A stretch of 6,508 nucleotides of DNA from positions 1-6,508 of the forward strand of contig CAADVV010000105.1 in NCBI GenBank assembly GCA_900752535.1, in the 5' to 3' direction. Below, piece by piece: positions 1 through 6,465 of the stretch. The translations under genes were made by a program, and so were the position numbers. Position 1 is the first letter of the stretch, and the number at the start of each line of letters is the position of its first letter. The notes under the pieces are model-generated. The model was not told the DNA's origin. It saw nothing but the letters and a program-made list of their open reading frames with translations, and searched no databases. This stretch comes from Bacteroidales bacterium (GTDB lineage Bacteria; Bacteroidota; Bacteroidia; Bacteroidales; Muribaculaceae).

Positions 1-2375
1 GTGAGAGCGGCGATGGTGAGGTTGTTGTCGGCGTCAAGCTCGACTGCCTCGCCGTTGAGGGTTACGCTTTTTACGAGATAGCCGTTGTCGGGTATCACGT
101 TGACAATCACCTCGGCGTCTTTGGTAAACACGTCAGAGGCGGTGTCAAGGCCGTTGAGGGTCACGTGGCCACCTTCATTGCAGGTCACTGTCACAAGGTA
201 TTCGGGGCCTGAGATGTTCACGAACTTCTTCCAGCCGTCGGCAGCGCTGTAGGCGCGGAAAGAGTGGTCAGGGACTGTCAGCAGCGCGTTCTGATAAACC
301 TCCTCGGTGAAAGCGTCGTCGGCGAGGACGGCGGGCTCTGTGGAAGCCACAATCACGTCAGTGATACCTTTGGCTTTGGCAAATGCTCCAGATTCGATGG
401 TCTGCACACAGTCGCCCAGAGTGACGGTCTTGAGCAGTTCGGCCTCGCCGAATCCGGCTACATTGATACATGAACCACCGACTGTGAGGGTCTCGAGTTT
501 GGTGGGAAGGACCCAGCCGCCGTTGATGTTGCGGCCAAGATAGAGGTTGACCATAGGTGAGCCGGCGAAGGGGCCCATCGAGCCGAGTTGCAGGGGCTCG
601 TCGCTGTCGTCGATGCTCAGGTTGACGAGGCTTGTGCAGCCGCCGACCGACGAATTATCCATGAATGTCACTGTCGAGGGGATGTTGAGGTCTTCGAGAG
701 CCACGCACTGGAGGAAAGCGCAGAAGCCGATCGACTTTACGCCGGGTGAAAAAACGACCTTCTTGAGCGAGCGGCAGTTGTAGAATGCGCTTTCGCCGAG
801 TTCCTCAAGACTTTCGGGAAGGATGGCTTCTGTGATGGCGGTGTTGTCGAAAGCGTCTTTGCCTATATACTTCACACCTGTGGGGAAATTGACGGAGGCG
901 AGCGATTCGCTGTAGTGGAAAGCCTCGTCACCGATATAGGTGAGTGTCGAGGGGAGAATGACCTCCTCATAGCAGCCCTGGGAGAAGCCACCGTTTTCGA
1001 TGCGCTCTACGCCTTCGAGCAGAGTAATCTTTTTGACATCGAGCAGGAAAGCGAAGTTTGAGATACTCTTGCATCCGCCACCGAAGGTCAGTTCCTTTGC
1101 ATACTGACTGCCCAAGCTGTTGGCACCTTCGTCAAACTGGAGCTGACGGCCAATATAGATTGTCTCGCCGCCCGACTGGCTGAAACAGTATTTGCCAATC
1201 TCGAGCGGCAGGTCACCGTCAGTGAAGGTGATTCGGTCAATACCTTTATTCTGCGAGTAGTCGAAAATGCCCGTGAAGCATCCTTCGCCAATCTTCACCA
1301 GGGTCGAGGGGAAAGTGAGTTCAGACAGCAGACAGCCGTTGAATGAGTCTTTGCCGACCTCTTCAAGACCCTCGCTGAGAGTGAGTTTCTTGAGGTTGTA
1401 ACAGTAGTTGAAGCCCTGAATGCTCTTACAGTTGGAGCCGATAGTGACTTCCTCCAAATAATAGGGGTCGAGACCAAGCGAAGATGTGAGAGTGCGGCCT
1501 AAATAAAGCTTCTTTGCGGGATAATAGGAAAATGACGTCGCGGTCGTCTCGATGGGCTCGTCACCGTCGACAAACGTAACCTCCTCCAGCGGAGTGTAGC
1601 ACCCCTGGAAGGCATTGTCGCCTATCTTCACTACTGAAGCAGGAATGGTGAGCGACGTGAGCTGCATCATGTCAAAGGCGCCTCCGCCGATGGTTTTCAG
1701 CGTTGAGGGGAGCTTCAGCTCGGTCACGCCCTGGGCGCCGGAGAATGCGTAGGTGCCGATCTCCTCGATGCCCTCGCCGAGAGTCACCGAATTGAGGCTC
1801 CAGTTGTTGGCGAAGGCGTTGCCGCCCACCACCTTGCAGCTGCCGGGGACGCTCACCGTCTGTAGCGAGTTCATATCCTGGAAGCAGCTTTGGCCCAGCG
1901 ACTCAACACCCTGTGGCAGAATCACCTCGGTGAGGCCCGTTGAGTTGAAAGCGTAATCGCCGACGGTCCGCAGGGTTGACGGCCATTCAACAGTGGCCAG
2001 ACTCCAGCAGTACTGAAAAGCACCCTGTTCGATGGTCTCAAGCCCCTCGGGGAGCGTGATTGAAGTGATTGACGTGCTGTTGAAAGCCCATGTGCCGATG
2101 GTTTTGACAGTTCCGGGAAGAACAATAGATGTCACCGCGCTGCTGCTCAGTGCATTCTCGCCAATCGAGGTCACCGTGTAAGTTTGTCCCTCGTAGGTCA
2201 CTCTCTCTGGAATGACCACATCGCCCGAGGCATCAGGCGAATAGACCAGCGAAGCGTCGCCGTCGACAATTTCAAAGTTAAGATCTCCAACCTTAAAGGG
2301 TTCGGCCGCAGCGGGCAGAGCAACCAGCGCTGACAGTATCATACCTGTAAGGGCGTGTGGGGTAAAGTGTTTCAT
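1..2375 (-). CDS. BspA-like leucine-rich-repeat surface/secreted protein (C-terminus beyond left edge)
   Basis: Reading the minus strand from ATG (2375-2373) gives 791 codons with no stop before the window edge, so the 3' end is missing. Residues 1-24 form a signal peptide: basic start MKHF, a hydrophobic stretch, and an ALPAAA-E cleavage-like site. There is no lipobox cysteine. From about residue 67 to 690 the protein is built of roughly 23-residue LRR_5 (BspA/TpLRR) units with the pattern L..V.LP..L..IG..AF..C, for example 'ITLPEGLETIEQGAF' near 106-120. Three longer insertions with D-(G/S)-D-x-P and Y(L/I)GR interrupt the array (about 269-294, 385-411 and 589-616). The array ends in an 'AYSAADGWKKF' linker (708-718). 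Residues about 727 onward resemble an InlB B-repeat-like domain (VTVTCNEGGHVTLNG). Known family members are extracellular and some bind host or bacterial partners; the ligand here is unknown. A T9SS sorting tail could lie off-window. The family call is secure; the function is not. Confidence 0.9.
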   Translation of the reverse strand, partial: MKHFTPHALTGMILSALVALPAAAEPFKVGDLNFEIVDGDASLVYSPDASGDVVIPERVTYEGQTYTVTSIGENALSSSAVTSIVLPGTVKTIGTWAFNSTSITSITLPEGLETIEQGAFQYCWSLATVEWPSTLRTVGDYAFNSTGLTEVILPQGVESLGQSCFQDMNSLQTVSVPGSCKVVGGNAFANNWSLNSVTLGEGIEEIGTYAFSGAQGVTELKLPSTLKTIGGGAFDMMQLTSLTIPASVVKIGDNAFQGCYTPLEEVTFVDGDEPIETTATSFSYYPAKKLYLGRTLTSSLGLDPYYLEEVTIGSNCKSIQGFNYCYNLKKLTLSEGLEEVGKDSFNGCLLSELTFPSTLVKIGEGCFTGIFDYSQNKGIDRITFTDGDLPLEIGKYCFSQSGGETIYIGRQLQFDEGANSLGSQYAKELTFGGGCKSISNFAFLLDVKKITLLEGVERIENGGFSQGCYEEVILPSTLTYIGDEAFHYSESLASVNFPTGVKYIGKDAFDNTAITEAILPESLEELGESAFYNCRSLKKVVFSPGVKSIGFCAFLQCVALEDLNIPSTVTFMDNSSVGGCTSLVNLSIDDSDEPLQLGSMGPFAGSPMVNLYLGRNINGGWVLPTKLETLTVGGSCINVAGFGEAELLKTVTLGDCVQTIESGAFAKAKGITDVIVASTEPAVLADDAFTEEVYQNALLTVPDHSFRAYSAADGWKKFVNISGPEYLVTVTCNEGGHVTLNGLDTASDVFTKDAEVIVNVIPDNGYLVKSVTLNGEAVELDADNNLTIAAL

Positions 2376-2415
2376 AAAGCAAGCACAAAATAGGTAATAG
2401 ATGAATATTCAATCG

Positions 2416-2447
2416 CAAATATCCCAATTATTCTTTGAAATCGCAAC
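2416..2447 (-). promoter_or_regulatory. Candidate promoter for the LRR protein gene
   Basis: On the minus strand GATATTTG (2423-2416) matches the Bacteroidetes -7 consensus TAnnTTTG at all but the first base. GTTG (2447-2444) lies 20 bp upstream as a possible -33 element (consensus TTTG). Transcription would start near 2410, giving a leader of about 35 nt with no clear Shine-Dalgarno sequence, which is usual for this phylum. The assignment rests on motif and position only. Confidence 0.45.
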
Positions 2448-2500
2448 TGTTTTGTGGCAAAAAAATATAGTTGGTGTTTTCGGATAGATTTTCTGATAAT

Positions 2501-2518
2501 TTCTCAGTGAAATGAGAA
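2501..2518. repeat. Inverted repeat TTCTCA-N6-TGAGAA in the divergent intergenic region
   Basis: A perfect 6-bp inverted repeat with a 6-base spacer (gtgaaa) sits between the two divergent promoters, roughly 80 bp upstream of each predicted transcription start. It could be an operator for either gene. A repeat this short in AT-rich DNA could also arise by chance. Confidence 0.35.
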
Positions 2519-2588
2519 TGAATCTTAATGAGGTGTGTAAGCCGTGAAAAAAGTGGGGCGGGATGGAGTGACAGACGAAAAAAATGCG

Positions 2589-2596
2589 TATCTTTG
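2589..2596 (+). promoter_or_regulatory. guaB promoter -7 element (TATCTTTG)
   Basis: TATCTTTG is an exact match to the Bacteroidetes sigma-factor -7 consensus TAnnTTTG. I find no good TTTG-like -33 box 17-20 bp upstream, so that half is weak or absent. Transcription should begin around 2600-2603, leaving an AT-rich leader of about 30 nt before the ATG at 2632. This element lies downstream of the in-frame ATG at 2584, which argues against that ATG as the start codon. Confidence 0.65.
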
Positions 2597-2631
2597 CACG
2601 CAATAAAATTTCAACCACATTTCTCAGGAAT

Positions 2632-4110
2632 ATGTCATTTATTGCAGACAGAGTGAAGATGGACGGACTGACGTTTGATGACGTTCTGCTGATTCCGGCC
2701 TTTTCAGAAGTACTTCCTCGCGAAGTCAACCTCACAACCAGATTCTCCCGAAACATTACTTTGAACGTGCCTATCGTGTCGGCGGCAATGGACACCGTGA
2801 CTGAGGCTCAGCTTGCCATTGCGATAGCCCGCGAAGGCGGCATCGGCGTTATTCATAAAAATATGTCGATTGCGGAGCAGGCCAAGCAGGTGCATGCTGT
2901 GAAGCGTGCCGAGAACGGCATGATATATGACCCTGTCACAATCAGACGCGGATCGACTGTAGCCGATGCGCTGAAGATGATGGAGGAATATCATATCGGC
3001 GGAATACCGGTTGTTGACGACGACAGACGTCTTGTCGGCATCGTGACCAATCGTGACCTGAGATTCGAGTCGAATCTGTCGCGCATGATCGACGACGTCA
3101 TGACCTCCGAGGGGCTTGTCACCACCACACAGTCGGCCAACCTCGAGGAGGCTGCCAAGATACTCCAGCAGCACAAGATTGAGAAACTTCCTGTTGTGGA
3201 TGGCGAGGGTCGTCTTGTCGGACTTGTCACCTATAAGGATATAACGAAAGCCAAAGACAAACCGCTGGCCTGCAAAGACCGTCTGGGACGTCTGAGGGTT
3301 GCCGCCGGTGTGGGAGTCACGGCCGACTCTATGGAGAGGGTCGACGCCCTGGTTGAAGCCGGTGCCGACGCAATTGTCATCGACACGGCCCACGGCCACA
3401 GCAAGGGTGTTGTGGGTGTGCTCCGCGCAGTGAAGGAGAAATATCCCAACATCGACGTGGTTGTGGGTAACATCGCCACGGGCGAAGCCGCCAAATATCT
3501 GGTGGAGAACGGTGCCGACGGCGTCAAGGTGGGTATCGGTCCCGGCTCGATATGCACCACCCGTATCATTGCGGGCGTGGGTGTGCCTCAGCTGACTGCC
3601 GTTTATGACGTTGCCAAAGCGCTGAAAGACACCGACGTGCCCCTCATCGCCGACGGCGGTATACGCTACAGCGGCGACATTGTCAAGGCACTCGCCGCAG
3701 GCGCACACAGCGTCATGCTGGGCGGAATGCTCGCCGGCGTCGAGGAGAGCCCGGGCGACACCATAATATATAACGGCCGCAAATATAAGACTTATCGCGG
3801 CATGGGTTCGCTTGAAGCCATGGAGAAGGGCTCGAAAGACCGTTATTTCCAGGCCAACGAGACAGACACCAAAAAGCTCGTGCCCGAGGGCATCGCTGCC
3901 CGTGTGCCCTACAAAGGCTCACTCTATGAAGTAGTTTATCAGATGCTGGGCGGTCTTCGTGCCGGCATGGGCTACTGCGGAGCACCAGACATCGAGCACC
4001 TGCACTATGCCAAGTTTACGCGCATAACCAATGCCGGCGTTGCCGAGAGTCATCCCCACGACGTGGCCATCACCTCGGAAGCGCCCAACTACAGCGCAAC
4101 CTCGCGCTAA
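2632..4110 (+). CDS. guaB: Inosine-5'-monophosphate dehydrogenase (IMPDH)
   Basis: GuaB oxidises IMP to XMP with NAD+, the committed step of GTP synthesis, in the cytoplasm as a tetramer or octamer. The 492-aa length is typical. An N-terminal barrel segment (MDGLTFDDVLLIP, 10-22) is followed by two CBS domains (about 98-150 and 157-205) containing HIGGIPVVDD and KIEKLPVVDG. The barrel then resumes with LRVAAGVGV (221-229). The catalytic loop GIGPGSICTTR places the thioimidate cysteine at 308. DGGIRYSGD (341-349) is the phosphate-binding region. The flap carries the Arg-Tyr dyad in DRYFQ (R404, Y405) and VPEGIAARVPYKG (417-429). The C-terminus has the usual E(S)HPHDV and TSEAPNYS motifs. The frame extends upstream to ATG 2584, but M17 (2632, MSFIAD) fits the family start, follows the predicted transcription start, and has AGGA just before it. 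All key residues are intact. The CBS pair suggests purine nucleotide allostery. Confidence 0.98.
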   Translation: MSFIADRVKMDGLTFDDVLLIPAFSEVLPREVNLTTRFSRNITLNVPIVSAAMDTVTEAQLAIAIAREGGIGVIHKNMSIAEQAKQVHAVKRAENGMIYDPVTIRRGSTVADALKMMEEYHIGGIPVVDDDRRLVGIVTNRDLRFESNLSRMIDDVMTSEGLVTTTQSANLEEAAKILQQHKIEKLPVVDGEGRLVGLVTYKDITKAKDKPLACKDRLGRLRVAAGVGVTADSMERVDALVEAGADAIVIDTAHGHSKGVVGVLRAVKEKYPNIDVVVGNIATGEAAKYLVENGADGVKVGIGPGSICTTRIIAGVGVPQLTAVYDVAKALKDTDVPLIADGGIRYSGDIVKALAAGAHSVMLGGMLAGVEESPGDTIIYNGRKYKTYRGMGSLEAMEKGSKDRYFQANETDTKKLVPEGIAARVPYKGSLYEVVYQMLGGLRAGMGYCGAPDIEHLHYAKFTRITNAGVAESHPHDVAITSEAPNYSATSR

Positions 4111-4137
4111 GGCGCATAAAGCATATAAAACATCACT

Positions 4138-4174
4138 CGGCCGCAGTCACCGGACATCCCGGAGGCTGCGGCCG
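4138..4174 (+). terminator. Probable guaB transcription terminator hairpin
   Basis: CGGCCGCAG (4138-4146) pairs perfectly with CTGCGGCCG (4166-4174). Inside the 19-base loop a second stem, CCGG (4150-4153) with CCGG (4159-4162), can stack on top. The hairpin starts 27 bp after the guaB stop. No run of T follows (the next bases are ctgctgtgataata), so it is not a textbook intrinsic terminator. Position and stem strength still favour termination or 3'-end stabilisation. Confidence 0.6.
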
Positions 4175-4239
4175 CTGCTGTGATAATATTGTAGCAGTGA
4201 TTCTGGCTTGTAATGATTGCGAAGGCACGGACATAATGC

Positions 4240-4252
4240 GCTGATAATCAGC
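4240..4252. repeat. Near-perfect palindrome GCTGAT-A-ATCAGC
   Basis: Two 6-base arms flank a single central base. One base is too small a loop for an RNA hairpin, so if it is functional it is more likely a protein-binding site on DNA. It lies about 170 bp upstream of the predicted promoter of the parvulin gene. Chance occurrence is possible. Confidence 0.4.
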
Positions 4253-4264
4253 AGAGGTATTTTA

Positions 4265-4283
4265 AGCACGTCTCTATCGTGCT
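4265..4283. repeat. Inverted repeat AGCACG-N7-CGTGCT
   Basis: A perfect 6-bp stem with a 7-base loop (tctctat) is directly followed by the palindrome GTATAC (4284-4289). As RNA it would form a small stable hairpin. No T tract follows, so a terminator role is doubtful. It could be a backup hairpin for guaB read-through or part of an unrecognised small RNA. Confidence 0.4.
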
Positions 4284-4335
4284 GTATACTATGTCGTTAT
4301 AATTAAAAGAATATCGGTAGAGTTGGCGGCGAGAA

Positions 4336-4351
4336 GCGAAAAAGCGAAAAA
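4336..4351. repeat. Short tandem direct repeat, two copies of GCGAAAAA
   Basis: Two exact adjacent 8-base copies lie within a purine-rich stretch, about 60-75 bp upstream of the predicted -7 element of the parvulin gene. It could be a slippage product or an upstream A-tract element. No function can be assigned. Confidence 0.5.
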
Positions 4352-4408
4352 GAGCAACAAAATGGTCGTGGGTGTAATAAAGAGGGGGGCTATTTCGTTA
4401 TTTTTTTA

Positions 4409-4416
4409 TAATTTTG
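4409..4416 (+). promoter_or_regulatory. Promoter -7 element for the parvulin gene (TAATTTTG)
   Basis: TAATTTTG matches the Bacteroidetes -7 consensus TAnnTTTG exactly and sits in a T-rich stretch 76 bp before the start codon. No TTTG-like -33 box is present at the expected 17-20 bp spacing; that place is occupied by a G-rich run (4384-4389). The predicted start near 4421-4424 gives a leader of about 70 nt. It implies that the folding-factor gene is transcribed separately from guaB. Confidence 0.5.
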
Positions 4417-4430
4417 GGGCTTGATTGAAA

Positions 4431-4443
4431 GGGCCAGACGCCC
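4431..4443 (+). other. Small leader hairpin GGGC-cagac-GCCC
   Basis: A 4-bp GC stem with a 5-base loop falls inside the predicted 5' leader of the parvulin gene. GATTG occurs on both sides (4422-4426 and 4444-4448), and a C6 run follows at 4454-4459. An alternative pairing of GGCCA with TGGTC is also possible. No known riboswitch or leader family is recognised. Confidence 0.3.
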
Positions 4444-4492
4444 GATTGGTCATCCCCCCGATAAAAGGATATAATCTCCCATTCGAAAGAAG

Positions 4493-6445
4493 ATGAAAAA
4501 AATTTTCATTCCGGCGACAGTCATAGCCGCGACGCTCATCACGGCGGCTGCCAAGAAAAATGACCCCACGCTCATGAACGTCAACGGTAAGGACGTGACG
4601 GTCAGTGAATTTGAATACCTATATCAGAAGAACAATCAGCAGCAGGCCCAGCCACAGACTCTTGACGAATATGTGGATATGTTTGTCAACTACAAGCTGA
4701 AAGTGGCCGACGCAGAGGCCGCAGGCATCGACACCACTGCCTCGTTTATCAAGGAATATACGGGCTATTGTGACGATCTGGCCAAACCGTTCCTGACTGA
4801 CACGACCGTCACAGACCGTCTGCGCCATGAGGCTTATGAACGCATGAAGACCAACCGCGACGTCAGCCACATCATGCTGCCGATCGGACGCACTCCCGAC
4901 GAGCGCCTGGCCAACCGTCAGCGACTCGACAGCATACGCACAGCCATCCTCGGAGGTGCTGACTTCGGCGAATTGGCCGTGAAATACTCGGCAGACCGCA
5001 GCGTCTCGCGCAATAAAGGTCATATGGGATTTATCACCGCCGGAACACTGCCTTATCCGTTTGAGGCCGCAGCTTATGCCACTCCCGTGGGCCAGATTTC
5101 AGAAGTTATCGACGACGCCCCCTACGGATTCCATATCATCCGTGTCGAAGGCGAACGTCCCGATCAGGGCCAGGTCCGCGCCCGCCACATACTGAAACTG
5201 ACGCGCGGCTTGTCTGAAGAAGATGGCGCCCGTAAGAAAGCTCAGATTGACTCGATTTATCAGGTCCTCAAATCGGGTGCCGACTTCGCCGCTGTGGCGA
5301 TGAAAGAGAGCGAAGACCCCGGCTCGGCACGCAACGGAGGCGCACTTCCCTGGTTTGGCACGGGCCAGATGGTCAAGGAATTCGAGGCCACAGCCTTCGC
5401 TTTGGCTGACAGCGCTATCTCGGAACCCTTTGCAACCTCTTATGGCTATCACATCGTGCAGAAACTCGGTCACCGTGACCTTGCTCCCTACGACGAGCTC
5501 AAGCCGAAAATCGACCGTGCGATACAGGGTGATGCTCGTGCCCGCGAAGCCGGAAACGTCCGCCTGGCCGAACTGCGCAAGAGCTTCGGCGCCAAGACCG
5601 ACAAGAAAGGCATGAAGCGCATCAGCGACATAATCGGCGCCAATGGCGGACTTGATTCAACATCCATAGCCCAGCTCAAGGCAGACCGCAGCGTGGTTGC
5701 CACTGTCGGCGACAAAAAAGTGACAGTCAGCGATGTCGCCAAAGCGCTCCCCACCTACAGTGCCAAGGTCTCAAAAGAAGCCGCCAAAGGCGAGGTTGAC
5801 AATGTCCTCAGCGGTCTGATTGACAACGCTACTCTCGAGGCTGCCCGCCATCAGCTCGCCACCGTTGACCCCGACTATGCAAACCTCGTCAACGAATATC
5901 GCGACGGCATACTGCTGTTCGATATCTCTAACCGTAATGTCTGGGAGAAATCGAACAAAGACACCGAGGGTCTTGAAGAATACTTCCGTAACCACCGCGA
6001 CAACTATAAGTGGGATGCACCCCGCTACAAAGGCATCATCGTGTCAGCCACAAGCGACTCTGTAGCCTCGCTGGCTCAGGAATGGCTCAAAGCCAATCAG
6101 CCCTGCATCGACTCTATCGTGCCCAACCTGCGTGCGAAATTCGGTCGCAACATCAAGGTTGAGCGCAAAATCTTCCCCAAAGGCGAAGACGCTGTTGTGG
6201 ACTATATCGCTTTTGGAGGCAGCAAGCCGGCACCTCAGGGCAAGTGGACCTCATTCTTTGAATATCAGGGCGAAGTCCTCGACGCTCCGCGCGAAGCCAT
6301 CGACGCACGCGCAGCTGTGGTCAACGACTATCAGCTGTGGCTTGAGCAGCAGTGGCTTGACGAGCTTCACAAAAAATATAATGTGAAAATCAATCAGAAA
6401 GAGCTCAAGAAGCTGCGCGACAAATATAAGTCGGCAACTAAATAA
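4493..6445 (+). CDS. Exported peptidyl-prolyl cis-trans isomerase/chaperone with two parvulin domains (PpiC/SurA type)
   Basis: Parvulins catalyse cis-trans isomerisation of X-Pro bonds. SurA-type members chaperone outer-membrane proteins in the periplasm. The 650-aa product begins MKKIFIPATVIAATLITAAA, a signal peptide with cleavage probably near residue 20 and no lipobox Cys. A SurA_N-like segment follows (29-105: NVNGKDVTVSEF, then helices). Parvulin domain 1 spans about 123-220 (SHIML, H126; GFHIIRVEG, H214). Parvulin domain 2 spans about 228-328 (RARHILKL, H232; GGALPWFGTGQMVKEFE; YGYHIVQ, H320) and looks the more canonical. The second half (about 402-640) has another VTVSD segment and the EYRDGILLFDI motif seen in Bacteroidetes PpiC proteins, then ends in a Lys-rich helix. 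The start at 4493 is set by the signal peptide; GAAAGAAG just before the ATG is only a weak ribosome-binding site. The gene is followed after 20 bp by another likely exported protein, suggesting an envelope-folding operon. The family is sure; orthology to E. coli SurA or PpiD is not. Confidence 0.93.
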   Translation: MKKIFIPATVIAATLITAAAKKNDPTLMNVNGKDVTVSEFEYLYQKNNQQQAQPQTLDEYVDMFVNYKLKVADAEAAGIDTTASFIKEYTGYCDDLAKPFLTDTTVTDRLRHEAYERMKTNRDVSHIMLPIGRTPDERLANRQRLDSIRTAILGGADFGELAVKYSADRSVSRNKGHMGFITAGTLPYPFEAAAYATPVGQISEVIDDAPYGFHIIRVEGERPDQGQVRARHILKLTRGLSEEDGARKKAQIDSIYQVLKSGADFAAVAMKESEDPGSARNGGALPWFGTGQMVKEFEATAFALADSAISEPFATSYGYHIVQKLGHRDLAPYDELKPKIDRAIQGDARAREAGNVRLAELRKSFGAKTDKKGMKRISDIIGANGGLDSTSIAQLKADRSVVATVGDKKVTVSDVAKALPTYSAKVSKEAAKGEVDNVLSGLIDNATLEAARHQLATVDPDYANLVNEYRDGILLFDISNRNVWEKSNKDTEGLEEYFRNHRDNYKWDAPRYKGIIVSATSDSVASLAQEWLKANQPCIDSIVPNLRAKFGRNIKVERKIFPKGEDAVVDYIAFGGSKPAPQGKWTSFFEYQGEVLDAPREAIDARAAVVNDYQLWLEQQWLDELHKKYNVKINQKELKKLRDKYKSATK

Positions 6446-6465
6446 AGAATAAACCGTCACCCAGC

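Larger units (their letters stand above)
4111..4492. other. 382-bp non-coding gap between guaB and the parvulin gene
   Basis: I find no credible coding sequence and no tRNA-like structure here. The first 65 bp hold a GC-rich hairpin (probable guaB terminator). The middle (4240-4290) holds two further inverted repeats and a GTATAC palindrome. Around 4331-4352 there is a short purine-rich tandem repeat. From 4384 a G6 tract, a T-rich stretch and a perfect -7 box lead into the downstream gene's leader. A small RNA could be encoded, but no family is recognisable. Confidence 0.7.

Noticed and set aside
264..783. Plus-strand open frames over the LRR gene
   Set aside because: They lie opposite a continuous minus-strand frame with clear LRR repeats; their products have no domain character and no upstream promoter pattern.
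1..2375. The LRR gene as a mobile-element or phage cargo gene
   Set aside because: No transposase, integrase, terminal repeats or target-site duplications are visible, and base composition does not obviously change from the neighbouring housekeeping gene.
2409..2795. A 128-residue minus-strand frame spanning the guaB start and the divergent promoter region
   Set aside because: It overlaps the guaB 5' end and both candidate promoters, and its product is low-complexity hydrophobic/aromatic from AT-rich DNA with no family resemblance.
2704..3708. A 334-residue open frame on the minus strand, antisense to guaB
   Set aside because: It lies wholly inside the well-supported guaB coding sequence, its product is rich in His, Gly and Val with no recognisable domain, and it looks like an open frame created by guaB codon bias.
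4298..4303. TATAAT hexamer resembling a proteobacterial -10 box
   Set aside because: Bacteroidetes primary promoters use TAnnTTTG. No matching -35 lies upstream, and the perfect -7 box at 4409 is better placed.
4111..4492. A guanine or purine riboswitch linked to guaB
   Set aside because: The gap lies downstream of guaB, not in its leader, and I do not see the three-stem junction or conserved loops of a purine riboswitch.
4619..5023. Minus-strand frame opposite the parvulin gene
   Set aside because: It is a shadow of the parvulin coding sequence, with no domain or start context.
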